64,000 nucleotides of DNA from Kocuria sp. cx-455 (GCF_014698015.1 NZ_JACXBS010000002.1:186001-250000), one strand, 5' to 3'. Positions 34,044 through 43,202 are shown, numbered from the stretch's first letter. Numbers and translations are program-made. Notes: a model not told the origin generated them from the sequence alone.

Positions 34044-35518
34044 TCCTTCGGGGCGTCTCCGGGCTCCTCCGGCGCATCGTCCCCGGAGTCAGTGAAACCG
34101 TCGGAATCACCCGGCCCGTTCGCCTCGGAGGAGTCGGGGCCGGCGGAAGAATCGGAGTCCTCGGCCGCGGGGCCACCCTCGGCGTCCTCGTAACCGCCGG
34201 AGAGCAATTTGGCCAGCGCGGCGTCCATTTCGTCATCGCTGGCGGTCAGCAGGCCCCGGCGCTGTTCGAAACCCTCGGGATCATCGAGGTCTTCGTTGCT
34301 GGGCAGTAGTTCCGCAGACTCCCACAGCCCGTCTCGTTCCTCGATGCCGCGCTTGCCCTCCACATGCTCCCAGAACGCGGCGGCCTCGCGCATCCGGCGC
34401 GGGCGCAATTCGAGGCCGACGAGCGAGCCGAAGGTGCGTTCGGCGGGGCCACCCTCGGCGCGGCGTCGTGACATCATCTCGGTCAGCGCCGCAGCGGAAG
34501 GGATGTTGGCGGTCGAGGCCACGGTGACGCGCGTGACCCAACCCTCGATCAGCGCCAGCACGGTTTCCAGGCGCGCCAGGGTGGCTTCCTGGTCCGGCGT
34601 CATTTGCGGGCTGAACACGCCGGACGCCAGGGCGTCCTGGATGCCGGACGGGTCCATGGGATCCAGATCCTGCGCAATGCTCTCGATGCGGTCCATGTCG
34701 ATGTGAATGCCGGCGGCGAACGAGGTGATCAGTCCCAACACGTGCTCGCGCAGCCACGGAGCACCGTGGAACAACCGGACGTGAGCGGCCTCGCGGATGC
34801 CCAGGTACAGCATCACGTCGGTTGCGGGCAGCTCCAGCCCCTCGCTGAATTCGGCGATGTTGGACGGGACCAGTGCCGAGCGGTCCTTGGACAGCGGTAG
34901 GCCCACGTCCGTGGAGGACACGACCTCGCAGGACAATGCGCCCACTGCCTGACCCAGCTGCATGCCGAACAACATGGAACCCGCGCCGGACAGCATCCCT
35001 GACAAGTCCGCGCCGCCCATGGCCTGAGACAGCTCGGGTGGCAGCTGCTTGGTCATGGCCTCGGTCATCGCGTTGGACACCGACGCCGCCACCGGCGTGG
35101 TCATTTCCTTCCACGTCTGCGCGGTGGCCTCGATCCACTCAGCACGCGACCAGGCCGCGGGCAGGGTGCTCGGCTCGGCGAAAGCCGTATTGGGCGTGAG
35201 CCACAGCTCGGCAAGTTTCATGGCGTCGTCCACGGCGCCCTTCTGCTGACCGGTCACCGACGGATCGCCTTGTTGCGAGGCGACCTGCCGGGCGTGGTTG
35301 CGCGCCAGCTCCCAGTTCACGGGCTCATCGGTTCCGCCGGAGCTCATCATGGACTGGATCTGCTGGAACATCATGGACATCGCCTGCGGGTTCACGGGCA
35401 TTCCACCGGGCGTGTTCTCGCCCGACATTCCCTGGGATCCGAGCAGACGTTCGAACATCTCCTGGAACGGATCCTTCGGGTTGTCGCCGTTCTCGTCACG
35501 AGGAGGGTTCGAACTCAT
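34040..35518 (-). CDS. DUF2342 zinc-dependent metalloprotease family protein
   Basis: A 492-residue protein of the actinobacterial DUF2342 family, annotated elsewhere as zinc-dependent metalloprotease or F420-biosynthesis-associated protein. The N-terminal 100 residues are Met/Gln-rich. The conserved core includes LGAGSMLFGMQLGQAVGAL-like sequence (here GAGSMLFGMQLGQAVGALS) and the IREAAHVRLF motif near residue 240. The latter resembles a metallopeptidase His motif but lacks a standard HExxH. The last 60 residues are very acidic and low complexity. ATG at 35518 gives the family's usual N terminus. It is divergent from the Lon-like PDZ gene, as in mycobacteria (Rv3195/Rv3194c). Confidence 0.85.
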   Translation of the reverse strand: MSSNPPRDENGDNPKDPFQEMFERLLGSQGMSGENTPGGMPVNPQAMSMMFQQIQSMMSSGGTDEPVNWELARNHARQVASQQGDPSVTGQQKGAVDDAMKLAELWLTPNTAFAEPSTLPAAWSRAEWIEATAQTWKEMTTPVAASVSNAMTEAMTKQLPPELSQAMGGADLSGMLSGAGSMLFGMQLGQAVGALSCEVVSSTDVGLPLSKDRSALVPSNIAEFSEGLELPATDVMLYLGIREAAHVRLFHGAPWLREHVLGLITSFAAGIHIDMDRIESIAQDLDPMDPSGIQDALASGVFSPQMTPDQEATLARLETVLALIEGWVTRVTVASTANIPSAAALTEMMSRRRAEGGPAERTFGSLVGLELRPRRMREAAAFWEHVEGKRGIEERDGLWESAELLPSNEDLDDPEGFEQRRGLLTASDDEMDAALAKLLSGGYEDAEGGPAAEDSDSSAGPDSSEANGPGDSDGFTDSGDDAPEEPGDAPKD

Positions 35519-35784
35519 GGGTACCGCCAATCGGGTGGGAAAAAAGGATTCGATTAAGCCTATCGGCAGGGCCCTGGGAGTACCACCGGGGCGGGCCCAC
35601 AATTCGCTGCCAGCTCACGGACCGGCCTCGCGCAGCCGCTGGGTGCCCCGCCGGTGCATGCCGACGCCGCGCACCCGGCCGGGCGGCGTCGTCACCGGCA
35701 CATGCCGGCCGGGGTGCGGCGGGGCCGGTTCCCAGGGGAGGCGCGTACGCTATGACGGTCCTGACAGCGGTGAGAGGAGCGCGC

Positions 35785-36870
35785 GTGCGCAACACTGACG
35801 GCACCACGCGGTGGTCGCGATCGCGCAAGAAGCGATCCTTGGAATCGGTGAGCCTCATGGGCACCGCGGCCCTGTTGATCGCCGGTGTGCTGATACCCGC
35901 ACCCTTCGTCATTGAATCCTCCGGCCCCACCTTCAACACGGTGGGACAGTTCGAGGACCGGGAGCTGGTACGCATCGACGGTGCGCAGACGTACCCGAGC
36001 AACGGCACACTGGACCTGACCACGGTGTACGTCAAGGGCGGTCCGTCCGGACACGTCAACGCGGTCAACGTACTCCTGGGTTGGCTGAACCCCTCGGACA
36101 CCGTGCTGCCCCAGGACGCCCTGTACGACCCCACTCTCACGGGACAAGAGGTGGACGACTCCAATGCTGCGGCCATGGAGACCTCCCAGGAGGATTCGGT
36201 CGCGGCGGCACTGGACTACTTGGACAAGCCGTTCAAGACCACCCTCCAAGTGCACGCGAGTATTCCTGACACGCCCGCCGACGGTGTCCTGGAACCGGGA
36301 GACACCCTGGTGGCCATGAACTCCGACACCATCACGGACCTGGATCAGCTGCGTGACGGCCTGGACCAAGCGGGGGACAAGGGCGTGGACCTGACCGTCA
36401 AGCGCGGTGCTGAAACGGTGACCCGTCACGTGGACCTCACTCGCAGCGAGGACACGGGCAGGTGGCAACTGGGCGTGTACTTGATTCCCGAGTACGAGTT
36501 CCCGCTCACGGTCGATTTCGAACTTGACCAGGTCGGCGGGCCGAGCGCGGGCATGATGTTCGCCCTGGGTGTGATCGAGGAGTTGACCCCCGGATCCATG
36601 GTGGGCTCCGAACACGTGGCCGGCACCGGAACCATCACCCCGCAGGGCGAGGTCGGTCCGATTGGAGGCATCAGACAAAAACTCCAAGGCGCGGCGGACG
36701 CCGGTGCCCGCTACTTCCTGGCACCGAGCGGGAACTGCAACGAGGTCACGGGGTACGTCCCGGACGGCCTGGACGTGATCGAGGTGGAGAACCTCGGCGA
36801 AGCGGTCAACGCCGTGGAACAAGCGGCCGCGGGCAATGTTTCCGCCCTCCCCAGTTGCGGTACCAGATGA
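35785..36870 (+). CDS. Membrane-anchored PDZ and Lon-type (S16) serine protease
   Basis: A 361-residue protein with one N-terminal membrane segment (LMGTAALLIAGVLIPAPFVI, about residues 24-43), a PDZ domain around DGVLEPGDTLVAMN, and a C-terminal Lon-like peptidase domain. The Ser-Lys dyad is visible as the Ser in GGPSAGMMFAL and the Lys in GPIGGIRQKLQGA. The active domain should be outside the membrane. Relatives include B. subtilis YlbL and M. tuberculosis Rv3194c. GTG at 35785 has AGAGGAG five nt upstream and is preferred over the in-frame ATG at 35752. It precedes the UPF0182 gene, which is a conserved pairing. Confidence 0.88.
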   Translation: MRNTDGTTRWSRSRKKRSLESVSLMGTAALLIAGVLIPAPFVIESSGPTFNTVGQFEDRELVRIDGAQTYPSNGTLDLTTVYVKGGPSGHVNAVNVLLGWLNPSDTVLPQDALYDPTLTGQEVDDSNAAAMETSQEDSVAAALDYLDKPFKTTLQVHASIPDTPADGVLEPGDTLVAMNSDTITDLDQLRDGLDQAGDKGVDLTVKRGAETVTRHVDLTRSEDTGRWQLGVYLIPEYEFPLTVDFELDQVGGPSAGMMFALGVIEELTPGSMVGSEHVAGTGTITPQGEVGPIGGIRQKLQGAADAGARYFLAPSGNCNEVTGYVPDGLDVIEVENLGEAVNAVEQAAAGNVSALPSCGTR

Positions 36871-36979
36871 CACCCCCGGGGAGTGTAATTGCACGTGCTC
36901 TGACCACCCCGCAGAATAGTCTTGACTTTTACTCACTCACAGATCATTTTCATCAGCGCAGGAAGCTCAGAGGTAATCA

Positions 36980-39973
36980 GTGACCGCCGGATCTGCTGCC
37001 CCACGTCCATCCAGAACCTCCTCGGGAGGCCGCCAAAAACGCGGAGCATTGATCCCTACGGTGATTGCGGTGGTCGTTCTGATTGCCGCCTTCGTGGGCT
37101 TCACGCAGGTATACACCAATATCCTCTGGTACGACCAGCTCGGATACCTGCGTGTGTTCGTCACGCAGAACATCACGGTGATCAGCCTGTTCATCATCTC
37201 GGCGCTGGTCGTGGCCGGTCTGATGTTCCTGAGCCTGTGGCTGGCATACAGGTCCCGGCCCAAACAGAACGCGGCCCAGACCACGGACACCATGCGCAAG
37301 TATCAGCAAGCGCTGGATCCCGTACGCAAGATCGTCATGATCGCCGTTCCGCTGATCTTCGGCTTGTTCGCCGCCTCCACCATTGCCACCCAATGGCAGA
37401 CCATTGCTCTGTTCTTCAATCAGGAACCGTTCGGTCAGACCGACCCGCAGTTCAACCTGGACCTGAGCTTCTACGTCTTTACCCTGCCGTTCCTGCGGCT
37501 GCTCCTGGGCTTTCTGGTCACCGCCTTGCTGCTGGCCGGTGTGGCCGGTCTGCTCATGCATTACGTATATGGCGGTATTCGCCTGCATGAGCGCGGTATC
37601 GACTCCACGCGAGCCGCGCGGGTCCAGTTGGGTTCGATCGCGGCGGCGTTCCTCGCGCTGCAGGCCGTGAACTTCTGGCTGGATCGTTACTCCACCCTGA
37701 CCTCGAACTCGGGTAAGTGGACCGGCGCGCTCTACACGGACGTGGAAGCCGTCATCCCCACCAAGGGCATCCTGGCCATTGCGGCGTTGCTGGTGGCCAT
37801 CCTCTTTGTCGTGGCCGGTTTCATCGGCCGCTGGAGGCTCCCGCTGATCGGTGCGGCCATGCTGGTGGTGGTGGCCGTGGTGGCCGGTGGCCTGTACCCG
37901 TGGGCGGTCCAGCGCTTCCAGGTGACCCCTACCGAGCAGGCGCTGGAAAACGAATACATCCAGCGAAACATCAACATGACCCGGCAGGCCTACGGCCTGG
38001 ACGACACCGAGGTCACTCCTTACGACGCCACGACCCAGACCGAGCAGGGTGCGTTGCGTGAGGACACCGAGACCACCTCGAACATCCGTTTGCTGGATCC
38101 CAACGTGGTGTCCTCCGCGTTCGCGCAGCTGCAGCAGTTCCGCCCGTACTACCAGTTCCCGGACATGCTGAATGTGGACCGCTACGAGATCGACGGTGAA
38201 GTGCAGGACACCGTGATCTCCACCCGCGAGCTCAACCCGGACCAGATCGACGGCTGGTACAACCAGGCCGTGGTCTACACCCACGGTTACGGTGTGGTCG
38301 CGGCGTACGGGTCCCAGGTTCAGGCGGACGGTAAGCCCGAGTTCATGCAGTCCGGGATTCCCTCCACCGGCGAGATCTCGGACAGCTACGAGCCGCGGAT
38401 CTACTTCGGTGAGAACTCGCCGCAATACTCCATCGTGGGTGGTTCCGAGGGCGACGCGCCGCTCGAGCTCGATCGCCCCCAGACCAACGACGACGACGCC
38501 GGCGACGCCAAGACCACGTTCGGCGGTAACGGCGGGCCCGGCGTGGGCAACTGGTTCAACCGTCTGGCCTACTCGATCAAGTTCCAGTCCACGGACATGT
38601 TGCTCTCGGATGCCGTGCGAGACGAGTCGCAGATCCTTTACGACCGCAACCCGCGTGAGCGAGTGGAAAAGGTCGCTCCGTACCTGACGGTCGACGGCAA
38701 CCCGTACCCGGCCATCGTGGATGACAAGGTCGTGTGGATCGTGGACGCATACACCACGGCCACCTCGTACCCGTATTCCACGCCGTCCGTGCTGCAGGAC
38801 GCCACGCAGGACACCCAAACGGCCCAGGGCGCCGCGGCCACGCTGCCCCCGGAGCGCGTGAACTACATTCGCAACTCGGTCAAGGCCACCGTGAACGCCT
38901 ACGACGGTTCCGTGGACCTGTACGCCTGGGACGACCAGGACCCGGTCCTGAAGTCCTGGCAGAAGGTCTTCCCCGAGACCATCAAGCCGTACTCGGAGAT
39001 GTCCGCGGACCTCATGGCCCACGTGCGCTATCCCGAGGACATGTTCAAGGTGCAGCGTGAACTGCTCAACCGCTACCACGTGACCAACGCGAACAGCTTC
39101 TACGCCAACGACGACGTGTGGTCCGTTCCCAACGACCCCACCCAGCAGGACCGCGACGTGGCCCAGCCCCCGTATTACCTGTCGATGCGCATGCCGGGTG
39201 AGGACCAGGCCAACTTCTCCCTGACCACGTCCTTCATTCCCCAGCAGAACGAAACGGGCAACACCCGCAACGTGATGTACGGCTACCTCTCCGCCAACGC
39301 GGATGCCGGAACGGGCAAGGACGGCGTGAAGTCCGAGGACTACGGCAAATTGCGGTTGCTCGAGCTGCCGCGTTCGTCCGTGGTGCCGGGCCCGGGTCAG
39401 GCGCAAAACGTGTTCAACTCTGACACTGACGTGTCCACGGAGCTGAACCTGCTGCGACAGGGCGCCTCCGAGGTCATCAACGGCAACCTGCTGACGCTGC
39501 CCGCCGGCGGCGGCATGCTGTACGTGCAGCCGGTCTACGTGCAGTCCTCCGGCGACGCCGCGTACCCCACGCTTCGTCGCGTGCTCGTGGGCTTCGGCGA
39601 GGACGTGGGCTTCGCCCCCACGCTCGAGCAAGCTCTCGACGAGGTCTTCGGTGGCGACTCCGGCGCCACCACCGCGAACGGCGCGGGTGTCAGTGAGGCC
39701 GAGGCACGCGAGGCGCAGGGCGATAGCGCGGAGGGTGGTGCGACCGGTAACGAGCAGGACGGTGCCTCCGCCAGCCCGTCACCATCGCCTTCGGGTTCGG
39801 CTCCGGCGCCGCGCTCCTCGTCCCTGCAGGAGGCCCTCGACAACGCGAACACGGCCATGCAGGAAGCCGATCAGGCTCGCCGCGACGGCAACTGGGCCGA
39901 GTACGGTGAGGCTCAGGAGCGTCTGCAGCAGGCCATCGACGAGGCCCTGGAACAGGACGGCGCCACCGGCTGA
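36980..39973 (+). CDS. UPF0182 family large membrane protein
   Basis: A 997-residue protein of family UPF0182 (COG1615). Seven hydrophobic segments lie in the first 300 residues, starting with LIPTVIAVVVLIAAFVGF near residue 25. A large soluble domain with conserved blocks such as RPYYQFPDMLNVDRYEIDG follows, and the last roughly 110 residues are acidic, Ser/Pro-rich and then helical. Function is unknown; the large domain probably faces outside. GTG at 36980 has AGAGG nearby. It follows the PDZ protease by 109 nt, and a nested hairpin lies after its stop. M. tuberculosis Rv3193c is the counterpart I recall. Confidence 0.9.
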   Translation: MTAGSAAPRPSRTSSGGRQKRGALIPTVIAVVVLIAAFVGFTQVYTNILWYDQLGYLRVFVTQNITVISLFIISALVVAGLMFLSLWLAYRSRPKQNAAQTTDTMRKYQQALDPVRKIVMIAVPLIFGLFAASTIATQWQTIALFFNQEPFGQTDPQFNLDLSFYVFTLPFLRLLLGFLVTALLLAGVAGLLMHYVYGGIRLHERGIDSTRAARVQLGSIAAAFLALQAVNFWLDRYSTLTSNSGKWTGALYTDVEAVIPTKGILAIAALLVAILFVVAGFIGRWRLPLIGAAMLVVVAVVAGGLYPWAVQRFQVTPTEQALENEYIQRNINMTRQAYGLDDTEVTPYDATTQTEQGALREDTETTSNIRLLDPNVVSSAFAQLQQFRPYYQFPDMLNVDRYEIDGEVQDTVISTRELNPDQIDGWYNQAVVYTHGYGVVAAYGSQVQADGKPEFMQSGIPSTGEISDSYEPRIYFGENSPQYSIVGGSEGDAPLELDRPQTNDDDAGDAKTTFGGNGGPGVGNWFNRLAYSIKFQSTDMLLSDAVRDESQILYDRNPRERVEKVAPYLTVDGNPYPAIVDDKVVWIVDAYTTATSYPYSTPSVLQDATQDTQTAQGAAATLPPERVNYIRNSVKATVNAYDGSVDLYAWDDQDPVLKSWQKVFPETIKPYSEMSADLMAHVRYPEDMFKVQRELLNRYHVTNANSFYANDDVWSVPNDPTQQDRDVAQPPYYLSMRMPGEDQANFSLTTSFIPQQNETGNTRNVMYGYLSANADAGTGKDGVKSEDYGKLRLLELPRSSVVPGPGQAQNVFNSDTDVSTELNLLRQGASEVINGNLLTLPAGGGMLYVQPVYVQSSGDAAYPTLRRVLVGFGEDVGFAPTLEQALDEVFGGDSGATTANGAGVSEAEAREAQGDSAEGGATGNEQDGASASPSPSPSGSAPAPRSSSLQEALDNANTAMQEADQARRDGNWAEYGEAQERLQQAIDEALEQDGATG

Positions 39974-40308
39974 ACCGGCTGAGACACCGCGGCAGGGCCG
40001 CTCTCGCGACGGGGCGTTCATCCCACCGGATGGGCGCCCCGTCGCATGCCGTTCCGCGAGCGGGGGCCTGCACCGGATTCCTGACATGACCGGGAGGCGC
40101 TTTCCCGGGTCAGCAAGAGTATTATCGTGGCACCGCAGCGAATTGCACCGGAACGGTTTGCGATTACAGGAAGTGGTCATCATGCCAGTTCCCCCCCGGA
40201 TCCACCACCTCACAGGGGATCGGGCGGCGCAGCCCTGCTTCCCACTCCCATGAGGTTTCCCCGCACCTCCAGCTACCCCCATCCGCCATCCCGGTCCGGT
40301 CGTCCTTC
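39974..40308. other. Intergenic region between UPF0182 and AI-2E transporter genes
   Basis: A gene-free stretch of 335 nt. It holds the terminator at 40006-40045 and a possible 23-codon upstream reading frame at 40182-40253 (starting MPVPPRIHH) with AGGA shortly upstream. No convincing -35/-10 pair was found. Confidence 0.5.
40006..40045 (+). terminator. Terminator hairpin after UPF0182 gene
   Basis: An 11-bp perfect stem, GCGACGGGGCG (40006-40016) with CGCCCCGTCGC (40035-40045). A nested CCCA/TGGG stem lies inside the 18-nt loop. It lies 32 nt after the stop codon and has no U-run. Confidence 0.75.
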
Positions 40309-41511
40309 ATGAAACTGTGGACGGATGCCCTGGGGCGAGCTGCGGTACGGGGTGTGCAGCTGCTCGTGCTCATCGCCGTGGCAGCGGTGGTCTTCTACGT
40401 GCTCGTGGCGGTGAAGGTCGTGGTGCTCGCTGTGCTGGTGGCCCTCATCCTGGCCTCGGCGGTGCGCCCCCTCGTCTCCGCCCTGGAGCGCCACGGCTGG
40501 CACAGTGCCCCGGCCGCAGCGGTGGTGTTCCTGTCGCTACTGTTGCTGCTCGGCGGGGTGGTCACCGGGGTCGTGCTCGGTATCCGCGGGTCGTTGCCCG
40601 ATCTCACGGCCGCCGCGGCCTCCGGGTGGCGCCAACTGCAGGACCTCGTGCACGGCGGCCCGCTTCCGGTGCCGCTCGACCCGGGCACGGTCAACGACGC
40701 TCTCTCCCAGGTCGGTGATTACCTCAAGAGCGCTACGGCCCGCAACAGCGCGATCACCGGGCTGTCGGTGGCAGCGGAGGTACTCACGGGGACCGTGCTG
40801 ATGGTGATCGTGCTGTTCTTCTTCCTCAAGGACGGCCCGCGCCTGTGGGCCTTCGTGCTGCGCTGGTTCCGTGGCAGCACTCGGGCCCGGCTGGCCGAGT
40901 CCGGCGACCGGGCCGTGGGCATCCTGGGCGGTTACGTCCGCGGGATTTCGCTGATTGCCACGGTGGACGCCGTCCTGATCGGCATCGGGCTCCTCATCGT
41001 GGGGGTGCCGCTGGTGATCCCGCTGACCGTGGTGATGTTCCTCAGCGCTTACGTGCCGATCGTGGGGGCTATCACGGCCGGAGCCGTGGCCGCACTGGTC
41101 GCGCTGGTGGCCAAGGGCCCGCTCGCGGCGCTGATCGTGGTGGGCGTGGTCTTCGTGGTCCACCACGTGGAGGGCTACTTCCTGCACCCGGTGGTTATGG
41201 GGCACACCCTGAGCCTGCACGGGCTGGTGGTGTTGCTCGTGCTCGCCGCCGGCTCCATCCTGGGCGGGGTGGCCGGCGCGGTGCTGGCGGTTCCCCTCAC
41301 CGCAGTGGGATGGGGTGTGCTGCAGGTGTGGACCGACCGCTACCAGTCCGGGGACGATCCGGTGCTGGGGCCAGACCCTGTCCACCGCGGAAAGGGGGTG
41401 GCCGAGCGCGTCAGCCGCGCCCAGCGGTGGAAGTACCAGCTGATGCGCCGCCAGGCCCGCCCGCCCCGCGCCGTCGCCCCGACCGAGCACGACGGCGCTC
41501 CCGGCGCCTGA
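40309..41511 (+). CDS. AI-2E family transporter (DUF20, PerM-like)
   Basis: A 400-residue polytopic membrane protein of the AI-2E exporter/PerM family. About eight hydrophobic segments are visible, among them LLVLIAVAAVVFYVLVAV near the start and LMVIVLFFFLKDGP in the middle. The conserved C-terminal block HHVEGYFLHPVVMG, followed by LSLHGLVVLLVLAAGSILGG, is the family hallmark. The last 50 residues are a basic and polar tail. Members move small molecules or ions; AI-2 transport itself is not implied. ATG at 40309 has no good ribosome site, so translation may depend on upstream context. The next feature downstream is the initiator tRNA. Confidence 0.88.
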   Translation: MKLWTDALGRAAVRGVQLLVLIAVAAVVFYVLVAVKVVVLAVLVALILASAVRPLVSALERHGWHSAPAAAVVFLSLLLLLGGVVTGVVLGIRGSLPDLTAAAASGWRQLQDLVHGGPLPVPLDPGTVNDALSQVGDYLKSATARNSAITGLSVAAEVLTGTVLMVIVLFFFLKDGPRLWAFVLRWFRGSTRARLAESGDRAVGILGGYVRGISLIATVDAVLIGIGLLIVGVPLVIPLTVVMFLSAYVPIVGAITAGAVAALVALVAKGPLAALIVVGVVFVVHHVEGYFLHPVVMGHTLSLHGLVVLLVLAAGSILGGVAGAVLAVPLTAVGWGVLQVWTDRYQSGDDPVLGPDPVHRGKGVAERVSRAQRWKYQLMRRQARPPRAVAPTEHDGAPGA

Positions 41512-41561
41512 CCGCCGCGGCCCCTCGCTGCGCGGGGACTTTCCTGAGTCTGGTCGTGGAT

Positions 41562-41590
41562 TTGCACGGTGTGTAGGAGGGACGTATAGT
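41562..41590 (+). promoter_or_regulatory. Sigma-70-type promoter for initiator tRNA
   Basis: The -35 hexamer TTGCAC (41562-41567) and -10 hexamer TATAGT (41585-41590) are exactly 17 nt apart. The tRNA starts 13 nt after the -10. This is the clearest housekeeping promoter in the window. Confidence 0.85.
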
Positions 41591-41602
41591 TTTATTCATC
41601 GC

Positions 41603-41676
41603 CGCGGGGTGGAGCAGTTCGGTAGCTCGCTGGGCTCATAACCCAGAGGTCGCAAGTTCAAATCTTGCCCCCGCAA
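41603..41676 (+). tRNA. Initiator tRNA-fMet (anticodon CAT)
   Basis: A full cloverleaf can be folded. The acceptor stem is CGCGGGG with CCCCGCA, in which position 1 C faces position 72 A, the unpaired C1-A72 that marks initiator tRNA. The anticodon stem-loop is CTGGGCTCATAACCCAG, with the three G:C pairs typical of initiators and anticodon CAT. The T arm is GCAAG TTCAAAT CTTGC. The 3' CCA is not encoded. A strong promoter precedes it and a rho-independent terminator follows, so it is a single-gene transcript. Confidence 0.97.
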
Positions 41677-41689
41677 CTGGATCAACGCA

Positions 41690-41721
41690 ATCCCCGGTCA
41701 GCACAGCTGGCCGGGGATTTT
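41690..41721 (+). terminator. Rho-independent terminator after tRNA-fMet
   Basis: A 12-bp stem, ATCCCCGGTCAG (41690-41701) with CTGGCCGGGGAT (41707-41718), includes one G-T wobble and a 5-nt loop. It is followed by a short T-run, the only classical T-tailed terminator I see here. Confidence 0.85.
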
Positions 41722-41812
41722 GCATTGCCATGTGGGGGACAAACTGCGGGTGGGTGTGGTTCCTTTGGACCACAGTGGCCCGTGGGTCACCCTTGGGGCC
41801 GGTGGACTGGGC

Positions 41813-41818
41813 TAGTTT
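41813..41818 (+). promoter_or_regulatory. Candidate -10 element for acetyltransferase gene (leaderless)
   Basis: TAGTTT lies 6 nt before the ATG at 41825. The gene has no Shine-Dalgarno sequence, so a leaderless transcript is plausible. Confidence 0.4.
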
Positions 41819-41824
41819 GACGCC

Positions 41825-42319
41825 ATGGGAGTTCCAGAGACATTGGTATCGCTGAGGAGGCACCGCTGGGCGCGGTTGGCCCTTTTACCTCTCAACCTGT
41901 CCATTCCGGCTCAGGTGGAGATCGGAAACGAATTCCGGCTCCTGCACTACGGAATGGGCACGGTGATCTACCCGGAGGTGAGTATCGGTGATCGCGTGCG
42001 GATTTATCATCAGGTCACCGTGGGCCGAAAGGATGCCCACCTGCCCCGTGCGCATTCCCGGTTCGAGTGGCTGAGCATCGAGGACGACGTCGTGTTGTTT
42101 CCCGGCTGCAAGGTGCTGGGCGGCGATGGCGTGACCACCATTGGTCGCGGCACCTTGGTGGGTGCCAATGCCGTGCTCATGAACTCGACCGGTGAGAACG
42201 AGATTTGGGCCGGTAACCCGGCTCGCCTCGTCGGGCACCGCAAGGACCTGACCCGATCCGGAACCGCCACGGGCGCCGACGCCGAGACGGAGACCGCGTG
42301 GGCACCGGCGAACGCATGA
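41825..42319 (+). CDS. Left-handed beta-helix acyltransferase (serine acetyltransferase-like)
   Basis: A 164-residue protein of the hexapeptide-repeat acyltransferase superfamily, close to the catalytic half of serine acetyltransferases. Repeats run over about residues 30-140 (VEIGNEFRLLHYGMGTVIYP, IYHQVTVG, TTIGRGTLVGANAVL). The last segment IWAGNPARLVG is the family end signature. It lacks the N-terminal helical domain of CysE, so it may instead acetylate a sugar, polysaccharide or other acceptor. There is no cysK neighbour. The start ATG has no ribosome site but a -10-like TAGTTT ends 6 nt upstream. Confidence 0.8.
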   Translation: MGVPETLVSLRRHRWARLALLPLNLSIPAQVEIGNEFRLLHYGMGTVIYPEVSIGDRVRIYHQVTVGRKDAHLPRAHSRFEWLSIEDDVVLFPGCKVLGGDGVTTIGRGTLVGANAVLMNSTGENEIWAGNPARLVGHRKDLTRSGTATGADAETETAWAPANA

Positions 42320-42355
42320 AGGGCGGCCCCGCAGCGATGCGCGGAGCCGCCCTTC
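42318..42355. terminator. Hairpin between acetyltransferase and pspA ends
   Basis: A 10-bp perfect stem, GAAGGGCGGC (42318-42327) with GCCGCCCTTC (42346-42355), and an inner CCGC/GCGG stem. It overlaps the acetyltransferase stop codon and lies between convergent genes, so it could serve both directions. Confidence 0.75.
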
Positions 42356-42446
42356 GGGCCACAACGCCGGTGGCGTCGGGAGGTACCAGAGACGGAGCGG
42401 GCAATCTGGTGCCTCGGTGCGGCACAGAGGGGAGCGTGTCCGCCCC

Positions 42447-43202
42447 TTAGATTTCCTCGGCGGAGACGATCTTCTCGCCGTCCTTGTTGCCCTGCCCGGC
42501 CTTGAGTGCGGCCAGTCGTGCCTCGATCTCGGTCTGCTGGCCCATGTCCTCGAGCGCTTCGAACTGACGATCCAGCGAGGAGTCGGCCAGTTCCTGCTGA
42601 CCGGCCACGCGAGCTTCCTCGCGGCGGATCTTGTCCTCGAAACGGGAGACCTCGCTCGTGGGATCCATGATGTCGAAAGACTTCAGGGAATCCTGCACCT
42701 GGGCCTGAGCCTGCACGGTCTTTTGACGCGCGTTGAGCTCGTCGCGCTTGGCGGAGAGCTCCTGGAGCTTCCCGCGCATAGTGTTGAGCCCACCCTTGAG
42801 CTTGTCGACCACTTCGGTCTGCGAGGCGATCTGCGGCTCGGCCGCCTTGGCCTCGGACTCGGACTGGATTTGCCGCTGCAGGGCGACCTTGGCCAGGTTG
42901 TCGAACTTCTCGGCCTCGCCGGATTTACCTGCCCCGCGGAATTCTTCGGCCTTATTGGATGCGGCCAAGGCCTTGGAACCCCACTGCTGGGCCTCCTGGA
43001 GGTCCTCGGCGTGGTCCTTTTCCAGCAAGCGCAGGTTACCAATGGTTTGGGCCACCGCCGCTTCAGCTTCGCGGATGTTCTCGGTGTAGTCGCGCACCAT
43101 TTGATCCAGCATTTTCTGCGGGTCCTCGGCGGAATCGATCAAGGAATTGATGTTGGCCTTGGCCAACTGGGCAATGCGCCCGAAGATGGACTGCTTCATC
43201 AT
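42447..43202 (-). CDS. pspA: PspA/IM30 family phage-shock protein
   Basis: A 251-residue PspA/Vipp1 family protein, almost entirely coiled coil. The N-terminal amphipathic helix begins MMKQSIFGRIAQLAKANINS, and the conserved DPQKMLDQMVRDYTENI segment follows at about residues 27-43. PspA-type proteins form oligomers on the inner face of the membrane and protect it under envelope stress. ATG at 43202 (or 43199) has GAGGGAG about 6 nt upstream. It follows the TPM-domain gene by 120 nt on the same strand; the two form a recognizable actinobacterial pair. Confidence 0.92.
   Translation of the reverse strand: MMKQSIFGRIAQLAKANINSLIDSAEDPQKMLDQMVRDYTENIREAEAAVAQTIGNLRLLEKDHAEDLQEAQQWGSKALAASNKAEEFRGAGKSGEAEKFDNLAKVALQRQIQSESEAKAAEPQIASQTEVVDKLKGGLNTMRGKLQELSAKRDELNARQKTVQAQAQVQDSLKSFDIMDPTSEVSRFEDKIRREEARVAGQQELADSSLDRQFEALEDMGQQTEIEARLAALKAGQGNKDGEKIVSAEEI

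Noticed and set aside
36977-39631. 884-codon open frame antisense to the UPF0182 gene
   Set aside because: Its translation is Val/Gly/His/Arg-rich without motifs, and it mirrors a clear conserved gene; long antisense frames are expected from high-GC codon usage.
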